IMG/VR virus record: IMGVR_UViG_3300046168_000039
Location: 1-43,169 of that record
Reading direction: 5' to 3' (one strand)
Origin: a virus
Length of the DNA: 43,169 nucleotides
Shown piece after piece: positions 32,945-39,711 of this stretch. The position numbers and the translations under genes were made by a program. Under the pieces are notes generated by a model that worked only from the letters and a program-made list of their open reading frames with translations, ran no database searches and had not been told where the DNA came from. The first letter of the stretch is position 1. Each line of letters starts with the position of its first letter.

Positions 32945-35064
32945 TGTTGTCCTCCCATTACTGGTTTCACTCCAACTCTTCCAATTTGTGCATTCTCTTG
33001 TTGGGAAATTCCGAACTGTAAATATTTCATTCGGTTGTCTGCCAGTTGCTTTACGAGTGGTTTTTCTGCCATCTTCTGTTGAAGTTCTTGAGACGATTGT
33101 AAAATCTGTTGAGCCACTTGAGAACGAAGTTCAAAATTCACACCTTCTTTTGGTGGTGGTTCGATTTCATTCATTATTCTTACCCAACTCAATTGCTCAT
33201 CCTCAATTTCTTTTTGCGAGGCACTCTGCTTGTCCATGACCACTTGTTTTGCGAGCATTGGATCAATTGATTCCGCAATGATTTCAAGTAGCTTAGAACG
33301 GTCTAATGCACCAGTAACATCGAACTGGGTAAGCTTAGTTACCGCATCTAATTTTTTCTCCATGAACTCTTGATTGAGGACATCGACAGAGAACCTCAAA
33401 GAAAGGTCATATCGTCCTGCAATGTCATCCTGTTGAACCGCAATTTCTTCCACCGCACCACCTGTTAATCGTGCTACAAATTCTGGAGGCAGATACTGTT
33501 GGCAAAGACTTAAAGCTTGCGATAAAGCCTCTCTCCATGAGTCCAACCAACGATTGACCATGCACTGTTGGTACAGTTGTTTTGCCTCTGGTTTCTCTGG
33601 ATTACCAAAGTACCTTTCCGCATCCATGATGGTTGCCTGTTCTGCTTCAATACTCCCCTGCGATGGCACTGGTGGATTCAACCACTGGATGTCATCTGGA
33701 CGAGTAATTGTCATCTGTGATGCAGGTGCGACAAGTAAATTCAAACCTCCTCTGCGAGCATTAACTAAGAGTGGTGGTATGACACTAATTTGACTCGCAT
33801 CGTTCCTTAAATCTCGTTGTACCTTCGCTTCATATTGGTTCGTGGCAACTAATTCTGGGATTCCTCTGGAGTCAAAAATGGATCGTGATAATCGTTCACG
33901 AGAAAATAGAACAAAGGGCATTTGGTTATGACCGTACTCAAGCATTTCGTGCTTACCGTAATTACCCTGCACATGACTTGAAAATGCGGTGCAATAAATC
34001 GCAGGGACATTCGTGTCCTCATCGTACTGTCTTTGATATGCGGTAAAGATTTCATAGAGACCATCGAAGTCTCCCTCGACTCCCTTACCCAAAACATTTA
34101 CTCCGATCTGGATGGGATTTCGATAATCGTATTCCGCTACTCCAGAAACTCCTTCCGCTTTTTCTAAAACCTCTTCAACAAAAGATTCATCATATCCCTC
34201 GGTAATAATTTTTTCACGAAGTTCAGTTTCACTCAACCATTCCCTTCGCATGATAACACGAGCACGGTCAATTTCTGTGCAATTCGCATCAACAAAAATA
34301 TCATCGTATAACTTATGAGCGACAAATCTTGGGCGATTCTCATGTTGAGTTGGAGCAGGTAATTTTGTCTCTCCAGTTTCACGAAATTCTTTTAATCCCT
34401 TTTTAAGTACCTTTGGTTTAACTCCTGCAAAAACTTGACCCATTATTGCCAGTGCTTGTTCTTCCATGTCTGGGTCTCTAAGAAGAGTTATTAATTCTTC
34501 AACATCCTGCTCCTGCCCACCTGCTTCCTGCACCATCATAATCACATCTTGGATGCTAAATTTCTTCATCCGCATGATTACTTCCTGTTGCCAGTAGACT
34601 CCCAAAATTCCAATTGCAGGTGAACCAGAAAACATTTCTTGGGCAAGTAATTCTACTTCTCTACGAAGTTCTGGGAGCATTCTCTGCTCTAAGAAATATG
34701 AAAGTGTATCCCTCCAGTAAGAGGCTTTTTTGGTGTCACTGGTCTCAACTCCAGACACATTCATATTAGACCGAAAGAATGCTTCAGTCACCATATGGAT
34801 GTGCTCATTAATCAAACGGTCTGCCAATCGAATCTGGATGTCACTGGCATTCTCCCACGGTGTAGGACGGTGACCTAAGTGCTCTTCATGCTTGCGACCA
34901 TCGTCCGACTGACCTTCCCATCGACAATAGCGGACATCCTCAAAGTCATCTCTCCTGCGAAGATTCCTACCTGCATCCTCCAAGATGTCAGAAAGCTCAG
35001 ACTGCAAGGCATCAATATCTGGTTCATTAGATACCTTATTTTTATCGGAGTCGTACTGGTTCAT
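32941..35064 (-). CDS. Portal protein, 707 residues
   Basis: The product has the length and makeup of a podovirus portal: an N-terminal DDFEDVRYCRWEGQSDDGRK segment with a WENASDIQIRLADRLINEHI motif, and a long central helix region. A FVLFSRERLSRSIFDSRGIP segment (the portal stem region) follows, then a glutamine-rich C-terminal helix (SSQELQQKMAEKPLVKQL) and QENAQIG. Twelve subunits would form the DNA gate and bind the terminase. Both ends are coupled to neighbours by ATGA. Good confidence from sequence pattern and gene order. Confidence 0.75.
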   Translation of the reverse strand: MNQYDSDKNKVSNEPDIDALQSELSDILEDAGRNLRRRDDFEDVRYCRWEGQSDDGRKHEEHLGHRPTPWENASDIQIRLADRLINEHIHMVTEAFFRSNMNVSGVETSDTKKASYWRDTLSYFLEQRMLPELRREVELLAQEMFSGSPAIGILGVYWQQEVIMRMKKFSIQDVIMMVQEAGGQEQDVEELITLLRDPDMEEQALAIMGQVFAGVKPKVLKKGLKEFRETGETKLPAPTQHENRPRFVAHKLYDDIFVDANCTEIDRARVIMRREWLSETELREKIITEGYDESFVEEVLEKAEGVSGVAEYDYRNPIQIGVNVLGKGVEGDFDGLYEIFTAYQRQYDEDTNVPAIYCTAFSSHVQGNYGKHEMLEYGHNQMPFVLFSRERLSRSIFDSRGIPELVATNQYEAKVQRDLRNDASQISVIPPLLVNARRGGLNLLVAPASQMTITRPDDIQWLNPPVPSQGSIEAEQATIMDAERYFGNPEKPEAKQLYQQCMVNRWLDSWREALSQALSLCQQYLPPEFVARLTGGAVEEIAVQQDDIAGRYDLSLRFSVDVLNQEFMEKKLDAVTKLTQFDVTGALDRSKLLEIIAESIDPMLAKQVVMDKQSASQKEIEDEQLSWVRIMNEIEPPPKEGVNFELRSQVAQQILQSSQELQQKMAEKPLVKQLADNRMKYLQFGISQQENAQIGRVGVKPVMGGQQ

Positions 35065-35255
35065 GCTTGAACCCCACTCTCCAATAATTTTTCAATATCT
35101 TTGCGGACGAAAAATGCCCTCGCACCCTTCCGCAAATATCTAGGGATTATAACACCCTCTTTGACCCATGCAGTCATTTCGTGATCGGCTAAACCCAACC
35201 ACTCCATAACCTCTCCTCGCCTCAATAAGGCTTTTTTCGGTTCATCTCCTGCCAT
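35061..35255 (-). CDS. HTH_17/MerR-like DNA-binding protein upstream of portal
   Basis: The 64-residue product reads as an excisionase/MerR-type winged helix: LLRRGEVMEWLGLADHEMTA, then WVKEGVIIPRYLRKGARAFF and VRKDIEKLLES. Unlike typical excisionases it sits in the head block and overlaps the portal start (ATGA). It might be a small-terminase-like DNA-recognition subunit or a late regulator; sequence alone does not decide. Confidence 0.65.
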   Translation of the reverse strand: MAGDEPKKALLRRGEVMEWLGLADHEMTAWVKEGVIIPRYLRKGARAFFVRKDIEKLLESGVQA

Positions 35256-35291
35256 TCCCCAAGGGGAGTAACAGAAGAAAAAGGAGTCAAA

Positions 35292-35501
35292 TTATTTCTG
35301 TGATTTAGCCTTGACAACCATCATGTCGATGGTTCTGCCCACACCTTCTGGTTGACTTAATAACCAGTGCTTTGTTTCTTGTGCAATTGTTGTGGTCAGT
35401 TGAGTTCTTTTAAACTCCTCTGGCATTTTTGGTCTACCAGATTGATTGCTTCGCTTTCCACCCCACCTGCCTTCATCTTCAATTTTTTTAGATTCGCTCA
35501 T
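35292..35501 (-). CDS. Small basic hypothetical protein, 69 residues
   Basis: The product has a basic N-terminal half (GRWGGKRSNQSGRPKMPEEF) followed by QLTTTIAQETKHWLLSQPEG and GVGRTIDMMVVKA, which could be a ribbon-helix-helix-like unit (strand, helix, helix). This would make it a small DNA-binding protein. It overlaps the upstream gene by 14 bases. Moderately supported. Confidence 0.5.
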   Translation of the reverse strand: MSESKKIEDEGRWGGKRSNQSGRPKMPEEFKRTQLTTTIAQETKHWLLSQPEGVGRTIDMMVVKAKSQK

Positions 35502-35700
35502 TGGAGTTAATCTTGGTTTTAATTATTGGATTAGGCAAGCTACAAATTACTTTTGTATTACAATTTATATAAATTAGCTTACCTTCCATTGCGTGATGAA
35601 CTAGGGCATCTTCAGTTTGCTCACCAGATGCCGATATGGGCAAGCCCAGTATATCCAAAAATCGTCCTGCTACCTCTTCTATTAAGTCATCCTCACTCAT
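35488..35700 (-). CDS. Hypothetical protein, 70 residues
   Basis: The N-terminal half is acidic and helical (SEDDLIEEVAGRFLDILGLP); the C-terminal half is a beta-like KLIYINCNTKVICSLPNP. No family is recognised. Overlap of 8 bases with the gene upstream and 14 with the gene downstream supports coordinated translation. Confidence 0.5.
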   Translation of the reverse strand: MSEDDLIEEVAGRFLDILGLPISASGEQTEDALVHHAMEGKLIYINCNTKVICSLPNPIIKTKINSNERI

Positions 35701-35875
35701 TAATTAAATCCTTCAAATATTGTGCCGTTGCCTTCAACTCAATTATGATATCTGCCAGTGATTTTTCCTCTACTTGGGAATCTTCTGGAAGCTTTGCGTT
35801 AATTTCTTTCTCCGCTTGTCTGCGGTACTCAATGTAATTTTCTTCGTCTTTAAGACTGTGATTTGTTTCGATCAT
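35693..35875 (-). CDS. Hypothetical helical protein, 60 residues
   Basis: ATG at 35875 overlaps the stop of the 27-residue membrane peptide (ATGA). The product is helical and acidic (YIEYRRQAEKEINAKLPEDS, then SLADIIIELKATAQYLKDLI). No family is recognised. Confidence 0.5.
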   Translation of the reverse strand: MIETNHSLKDEENYIEYRRQAEKEINAKLPEDSQVEEKSLADIIIELKATAQYLKDLINE

Positions 35876-35955
35876 AATAGTTCTGAGCGAACACACCAGA
35901 GGAGAAAAATCACCTCTGATGCGAACGCAATTGCTAGGATTGTGTCTGGGTTCAT
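35872..35955 (-). CDS. 27-residue single-pass membrane microprotein
   Basis: The frame lies in the 80-base space after the SprT-like gene, starts one base after its stop, and ends with an ATGA overlap. After NPDT there are about 17 hydrophobic residues (ILAIAFASEVIFLLWCV) followed by RSELL, consistent with one membrane helix and a cytoplasmic basic residue. Same length and arrangement as the peptide at 161-244, but no clear sequence identity. Function unknown. Confidence 0.45.
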   Translation of the reverse strand: MNPDTILAIAFASEVIFLLWCVRSELL

Positions 35956-35956
35956 A

Positions 35957-36547
35957 TTAATTGATGGTTAGTTCTGTTGATCCGCATGACCAACATTGAA
36001 AGTGTTCGTGATCGATTTCATCGATAACTTTACGAGAGGCACGAACCTTAAATCCGCACTCACATTCGATTTTAATCTGACGAGTGGTTTGCTTTTTATG
36101 ACCACTGGAAATGTCGATTTTCTTGTGAGGATAATCACCGTAACGCTTTACATACTTTACAAGTAAGTCGTAAAGTGGTGTGCCTTCCACTGCGGTGCAT
36201 TCGGTAGGTTTACCCTCAAGTCCAACTGCACGAGCAATATCAGTAAAGGCTTTACCATGACCAGACTGGCAATCGTCAATCGCATGACATAATTCGTGAA
36301 TCAATATGCCAAGCACTTTGATTGAATTATCAACTGTTGGACTAACGAAAACCTCGTTTACTCCTGCGGTTGAGCATGACCTTGAATAGCACTCACCAAT
36401 TCTGCGTTTGCGTTGAGTGAATGCACCTTTGCTTGGTAAAGAGCATGACACTCTAACATCAGCAGGAACGGTCTGACCGTTTTTCGTGAATAATGATTTG
36501 GACAACCTTTCTGTTGCCTTGCGTAAATAAGTTTCCCTGTCATTCAT
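35957..36547 (-). CDS. SprT-like zinc metalloprotease with zinc ribbon
   Basis: The 196-residue product carries HELCHAID with H84, E85 and H88 plus a third ligand H97 in SGHGKAF, the SprT/Spartan layout. A C-terminal zinc ribbon (CECGFKVRA ... FQCWSCGS) completes the family architecture. SprT-like proteins in eukaryotes degrade DNA-protein crosslinks; in phages the role is unknown and may be removal of host proteins from DNA. The ATG at 36547 lies 7 bases after the -10 of promoter module C; there is no Shine-Dalgarno. Confidence 0.85.
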   Translation of the reverse strand: MNDRETYLRKATERLSKSLFTKNGQTVPADVRVSCSLPSKGAFTQRKRRIGECYSRSCSTAGVNEVFVSPTVDNSIKVLGILIHELCHAIDDCQSGHGKAFTDIARAVGLEGKPTECTAVEGTPLYDLLVKYVKRYGDYPHKKIDISSGHKKQTTRQIKIECECGFKVRASRKVIDEIDHEHFQCWSCGSTELTIN

Positions 36548-36613
36548 GATTAAAACAATAATATTAATTATTATATAAAGCAAGCACTAAATAAAAATAT
36601 CCTGTGTCATAAA
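36548..36613 (-). promoter_or_regulatory. Conserved promoter-like module, copy C
   Basis: On the minus strand TTGCTT (36583-36578), 17 bases, TATTGT (36560-36555), then 7 bases to the ATG of the SprT-like gene. The TTTATGACAC box (36613-36604) lies 20 bases upstream of the -35 and overlaps the stop of the preceding gene. Shares GCAAGCACTAAAT (plus strand) with copies A and D. Confidence 0.65.
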
Positions 36614-36858
36614 GTTGCAATGTCTTTTATGCCTCTAATTTCCTTTAGGTATTTGATTTGTATCACCAAATCTCCGCTAAGAATATTAATTGCTTCCAAT
36701 TGTTTTAGGGTATCACCCTTTCCAGATTGGCATTTGTTTGCCAATTTCTGGATGGTCTTTTTGGCTTTAAATATTCTTTCTCTGGTCTCGGAAAATTCTT
36801 CATCACCTTTCCACTCCCAGAGTGCCTTTGCGTTTTCGTTAGATATATTTCCACTCAT
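36607..36858 (-). CDS. Hypothetical helical protein, 83 residues
   Basis: The product is helical (WEWKGDEEFSETRERIFKAK, then KTIQKLANKCQSGKGDTLKQ). AGGAA lies about 8 bases before the ATG. Its stop lies within the TTTATGACAC box of module C. No family is recognised. Confidence 0.55.
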   Translation of the reverse strand: MSGNISNENAKALWEWKGDEEFSETRERIFKAKKTIQKLANKCQSGKGDTLKQLEAINILSGDLVIQIKYLKEIRGIKDIATL

Positions 36859-36860
36859 AT

Positions 36861-36983
36861 TTAATTCCTAGACTTTAGAGATGTATTGACATTTAAGAAT
36901 ATTTTCTTGAATGCCCAAAAGAGTATTAAGTCTTTTTTGCGAGGTGTCTTGCACCGTGATTTAATTTGTTGTTGGTAACTCAT
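36861..36983 (-). CDS. 40-residue basic hypothetical protein
   Basis: A 40-codon frame fills the gap between two genes. The product is basic (QQQIKSRCKTPRKKD) with a hydrophobic-aromatic middle (LILFWAFKKIFL). There is no Shine-Dalgarno. It may be a small membrane-active or nucleic-acid-binding peptide, or chance; no family is recognised. Confidence 0.35.
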   Translation of the reverse strand: MSYQQQIKSRCKTPRKKDLILFWAFKKIFLNVNTSLKSRN

Positions 36984-36988
36984 TGATA

Positions 36989-37198
36989 TTAATAATTACA
37001 AATGTCTCCACTGATATTTCCTACCTTTTCAAACTTTTCAATTCTCCAAACCCTCCCCCATGATATTCTTGAACGATCAAGAGTTTTGTTCGCTTTCTTT
37101 TTGAACTCATCAATATTGTTACATTCAATATTTTTTGGGCGAATTTTGCTTCCATCTGAATTGTTTAGGAAGTGTATTTTAAAAATTAATTGATTCAT
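36989..37198 (-). CDS. Hypothetical protein, 69 residues
   Basis: ATG at 37198, one base after the stop of the DUF3846-like gene, is preferred to the longer frame. The product (NQLIFKIHFLNNSDG, then RISWGRVWRIEKFEKVG) looks like a small alpha/beta fold. No family is recognised. Confidence 0.5.
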   Translation of the reverse strand: MNQLIFKIHFLNNSDGSKIRPKNIECNNIDEFKKKANKTLDRSRISWGRVWRIEKFEKVGNISGDICNY

Positions 37199-37199
37199 A

Positions 37200-37445
37200 T
37201 CAGTTCCACTTAGCCTTTCCTCTAAGTATGATGGCATTGCCAACAATTCTACGATTCGCAATCATTGTTGCCATTCCGTTAATATCTAAACCTTTCAATA
37301 AACCTTCCTCATTGACCAACATTTGGTCACCGTCAGAAAGTTCGATTAGCTCAACGAATCCTCCGACCATTTTTTGAGCTTTTTTTAAGCTAGGTTTCTC
37401 TTCTGCAATTACCCAAACACTTGGGTCTTCTACTGGTTTTTCCAT
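37200..37445 (-). CDS. DUF3846-like small protein
   Basis: The 81-residue product carries the DUF3846 pattern: AQKMVGGFVELIELSDGDQM, then LVNEEGLLKGLDINGMAT and a final IVGNAIIL. This family is common in phages and plasmids and has no established function. AGGAAC lies about 9 bases before the ATG. Confidence 0.75.
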   Translation of the reverse strand: MEKPVEDPSVWVIAEEKPSLKKAQKMVGGFVELIELSDGDQMLVNEEGLLKGLDINGMATMIANRRIVGNAIILRGKAKWN

Positions 37446-37473
37446 AATTATTGTTCCTGTATTTTTTGGATTA

Positions 37474-37716
37474 CTAACTCTGATAAATTTTTAAGTCCAT
37501 CAAACCATCGAGAAAGACTGACTTAGCTTTGCGGAGTGCGTTTTCACTTTCCTCTCCACGAATGTAATGATTTCGGAGATGAAAAGACTCGTGCGGTATC
37601 TTCTCAAAAAGTTCTAGAACTCCGATATTGAACTCATTCCACTCGGTTAAGAGTGAGGCTTTAGAATTTCCGTTCAAGTGAACGGTAGGTGTAATTTCTT
37701 CTGGGTTAATGCTCAT
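37474..37716 (-). CDS. Hypothetical protein, 80 residues
   Basis: ATG at 37716 is chosen; the longer frame runs across the upstream gene. The product has SLLTEWNEFNIGVLELFEKI, then ESFHLRNHYIRGEESENAL. It is helical and mildly acidic. No family is recognised. Confidence 0.5.
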   Translation of the reverse strand: MSINPEEITPTVHLNGNSKASLLTEWNEFNIGVLELFEKIPHESFHLRNHYIRGEESENALRKAKSVFLDGLMDLKIYQS

Positions 37717-37721
37717 AATTT

Positions 37722-37982
37722 TTAGTTGATGTAGCAGGTCAATTCGTACCTGCCAGATGATAAACGATAGATAACCACACAAGCATACTTTCTGGTGTGC
37801 TTGTCCTTGATGGTATCCACCTTGAAGTTCCACCTCTCAGTGGTCTCATAAGTAACACCTCTCCAAGTCTCGTCATCGAACTCAGATGACTTAGCTTCAT
37901 TGAGACGGAGGAGGTTAATTCGGACATCTGCAATGCAATCTGCGAGAGTGTCGTGGTAAGATGATGTGCGGTTCTTGATCAT
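37722..37982 (-). CDS. Hypothetical protein under module E, 86 residues
   Basis: ATG at 37982 lies 7 bases after the -10 of module E and lacks a Shine-Dalgarno. The product has YHDTLADCIADVRINLLRLN, followed by a beta-rich WRGVTYETTERWNFKVDTI and KYACVVIYRLSSGRYELTCY. No family is recognised. Confidence 0.55.
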   Translation of the reverse strand: MIKNRTSSYHDTLADCIADVRINLLRLNEAKSSEFDDETWRGVTYETTERWNFKVDTIKDKHTRKYACVVIYRLSSGRYELTCYIN

Positions 37983-38037
37983 GTTTAATACAATAAATTT
38001 ATTTATTTGAAATAGCAAGTGGTAGTTGTGTCATAAA
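37983..38037 (-). promoter_or_regulatory. Conserved promoter-like module, copy E
   Basis: On the minus strand TTGCTA (38018-38013), 17 bases, TATTGT (37995-37990), then ATTAAAC and the ATG. The TTTATGACAC box (38037-38028) lies 9 bases upstream of the -35 and contains the stop of the previous gene. Confidence 0.65.
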
Positions 38038-38237
38038 CCTTTAATTCGATCTATTTCCACCACTACATCAATTGCTTTCTGAATAAGCTCAAATGAATCA
38101 ATATCACCACCTTCAACAGTGATGTCTTTTTGATCCTTGCGAGTTGCACGAAAAAAAAGTTGTGCTCCTTCTTTGTTAAAAACTCTGGCAATTTTAAAAC
38201 CTCGGTGGGTGTGAATATGCTTTGATTCGTGTTCCAT
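38031..38237 (-). CDS. Hypothetical protein, 68 residues
   Basis: The product (KHIHTHRGFKIARVFNKEGA, then GDIDSFELIQKAIDVVVEID) suggests two strands and a C-terminal helix. Start and upstream stop are linked as TAATCATG. No family is recognised. Confidence 0.5.
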   Translation of the reverse strand: MEHESKHIHTHRGFKIARVFNKEGAQLFFRATRKDQKDITVEGGDIDSFELIQKAIDVVVEIDRIKGL

Positions 38238-38239
38238 GA

Positions 38240-38431
38240 TTATAATTTTTCTATTTCTGAATCTCTGTTATTAAGTGCAAAACTTCGTGTTGCGAATCTA
38301 TGAGCCAAGATAAGTTCCTGCCCTTTTTTAAGACCATTTACTCGGAGCATTCCACGAACAACATAGGGTGGTTCTTGATTAATGAATTTTAATTGTCTTT
38401 CGACTGTTTGCTTAAATGTTAATGTGTCCAT
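38240..38431 (-). CDS. Hypothetical protein, 63 residues
   Basis: Product is basic with LTFKQTVERQLKFINQEPPY, then VVRGMLRVNGLKKGQELILA. It begins with the same TAATCATG stop-start link as its neighbour. No family is recognised. Confidence 0.5.
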   Translation of the reverse strand: MDTLTFKQTVERQLKFINQEPPYVVRGMLRVNGLKKGQELILAHRFATRSFALNNRDSEIEKL

Positions 38432-38433
38432 GA

Positions 38434-38721
38434 TTAGTCTGATATGTGGTATAATGATACGAATGGTTTTGGGTCTTTTTCAGTACCGTACAACTTGTTT
38501 AAACGGTCTGCCTCGGCATCTGCCTTTTCACCGTCCAGATCAAATGATCCGCAGAATGCCTTAAAGTAATACTTGGGATAAGAGTTATATCTACCGTAGT
38601 GCGTGTGACCTCCGAAAAGTTTATCAGCACCGTGATCCCACCCCTCGCCCTTTTTGGCTTTATTGAAAGGAGTGACCCTATCGCATAAATATTGAATAAA
38701 ATAAAAATCAAATGTGTTCAT
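38434..38721 (-). CDS. Hypothetical protein under module B, 95 residues
   Basis: ATG at 38721 lies 7 bases after the -10 of module B. The product is aromatic and charged (FDFYFIQYLCDRVTPFNKAK, HTHYGRYNSYPKYYFKAFCG) with a helical EKADAEADRLNKLYG. No family is recognised. Confidence 0.55.
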   Translation of the reverse strand: MNTFDFYFIQYLCDRVTPFNKAKKGEGWDHGADKLFGGHTHYGRYNSYPKYYFKAFCGSFDLDGEKADAEADRLNKLYGTEKDPKPFVSLYHISD

Positions 38722-38776
38722 AATTAAGACAATAATATTTATTAGTATGCAATGCAAGAAGTTCTTGTGTCATAAA
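38722..38776 (-). promoter_or_regulatory. Conserved promoter-like module, copy B
   Basis: On the minus strand TTGCAT (38757-38752), 17 bases, TATTGT (38734-38729), then CTTAATT and the ATG. The TTTATGACAC box (38776-38767) lies 9 bases upstream of the -35 and includes the stop of the previous gene. Together with copy E it forms the short-gap subtype. Confidence 0.65.
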
Positions 38777-39495
38777 ATTTCATTCTTAGAAATAAAGAAT
38801 TTTCCATCTTGAACAAGGAATCTGATATTTGCTTCAGCTTGATCCCAATCCACTCTTTCGCTTTCACTATATTCATAACCTTCGTTTGTCCTGCCATAAA
38901 TATCTTGTCCAACAAGAATCTCATAAGGTTTTCCATGCTCACTGGCACAATCTAATCCGTAGGTAATATCTTTTTTGCGGAACGCAGTATAAGACCAATC
39001 TCTATACAGATCATCATCATTATCTTCACCAAACACACAGATTAAATATCCACTCCCATGAAAAAAACCTTTCCAATATTCTTTAAATTGACGATTACGG
39101 TATCGTTCACTCTTGCACAATTGAAGTGCTTTCTGAAAACGCTTAGATAAAATCTTTTTAAGTTGTGTAAAATTAACTTCCTCAACTAATCCTAACACAA
39201 ACAAATCAGCAACCGATGAAACTTTATATGCAGTCCATTCATCTCCATTGGCAATATCGTGTTTACCAGAAACTTCTTGAGCTTCATCCTCATATTTATC
39301 GACATAAATAGGATACCAATCATCAAATTTAATATCTTGTTTTACCAAACCAGTTAATCTAGAAAATTGATCTTGGTTAATGTCGTTATTTACAGTTACG
39401 ATATCAGTACCATTAATATCGAATAAAGCACCGTGGTCATGATGCTTACCTTTCCAGTCGTAACTTTGAATCCATAAAATATAATTGTTGTTCAT
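38770..39495 (-). CDS. Hypothetical acidic protein under module A, 241 residues
   Basis: ATG at 39495 lies 7 bases after the -10 of module A. The product (NNNYILWIQSYDWKGKHHDH, IVTVNNDINQDQFSRLTGLV) has an alpha/beta N-terminal domain, a basic helical middle (LKKILSKRFQKALQLCKSER) and an aromatic, acidic C-terminal half. No family is recognised. Being first in the accessory block under the largest regulatory gap, it is a candidate early host-interaction protein. Confidence 0.6.
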   Translation of the reverse strand: MNNNYILWIQSYDWKGKHHDHGALFDINGTDIVTVNNDINQDQFSRLTGLVKQDIKFDDWYPIYVDKYEDEAQEVSGKHDIANGDEWTAYKVSSVADLFVLGLVEEVNFTQLKKILSKRFQKALQLCKSERYRNRQFKEYWKGFFHGSGYLICVFGEDNDDDLYRDWSYTAFRKKDITYGLDCASEHGKPYEILVGQDIYGRTNEGYEYSESERVDWDQAEANIRFLVQDGKFFISKNEIL

Positions 39496-39531
39496 AATTA
39501 AGACACTAATTTTAATTATAATAAAAAGCAA
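39496..39531 (-). promoter_or_regulatory. Conserved promoter-like module, copy A
   Basis: On the minus strand TTGCTT (39531-39526), 17 bases, TAGTGT (39508-39503), then CTTAATT and the ATG at 39495. It shares the CTAAAT extension with copies C and D. Its TTTATGACAC box is at 39662-39653, 121 bases upstream, with hairpins in between. Confidence 0.65.
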
Positions 39532-39571
39532 GCCCTAAATGAAATTCTTTTTTGGCAAGTCAAGAAATCGC

Positions 39572-39588
39572 TAAGGGGATACCCCTTA
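39572..39588. repeat. Perfect hairpin TAAGGGG-ATA-CCCCTTA
   Basis: Two 7-base arms flank a 3-base loop, in the gap upstream of promoter module A. No T-run follows on either strand, so an operator or a message-stabilising hairpin is more likely than a terminator. Confidence 0.45.
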
Positions 39589-39621
39589 ACCGTACCTTAA
39601 AAACCCAGTGTTTATGCGGTT

Positions 39622-39649
39622 CTTAGCCGAATATCGGCAAGTTTTTTTT
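39622..39649 (+). terminator. Rho-independent terminator on the plus strand
   Basis: The stem CTT(A)GCCGA / TCGGCAAG with loop ATA is followed directly by eight T residues on the plus strand. It would stop rightward transcription. No plus-strand gene is seen upstream of it, so it either stops antisense transcription before the terminase or ends an unrecognised plus-strand RNA. Confidence 0.6.
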
Positions 39650-39665
39650 CTTGTGTCATAAATTT

Positions 39666-39710
39666 TTTAGTGAGGTTCACTAAATCCGAAAGTGTACAAC
39701 TTCTTGTACA
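39666..39710. promoter_or_regulatory. Two adjacent operator-like inverted repeats at the terminase 3' end
   Basis: TTTAGTGA-GGT-TCACTAAA (39666-39684) and TGTACAA-CTTC-TTGTACA (39693-39710) are both perfect, with arms of 8 and 7 bases. They lie between the terminase stop and module A's upstream box. Neither has a T-run positioned for termination of minus-strand transcription. Repressor or activator sites are the likeliest reading. Confidence 0.45.
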
Positions 39711-39711
39711 A

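Noticed and set aside
36547-36583. N-terminal hydrophobic leader peptides on the genes under the promoter modules (MLYIIINIIVL-type extensions)
   Set aside because: The extension is the translated promoter module. Copy D has an in-frame TAA, showing that the DNA, not the peptide, is conserved.
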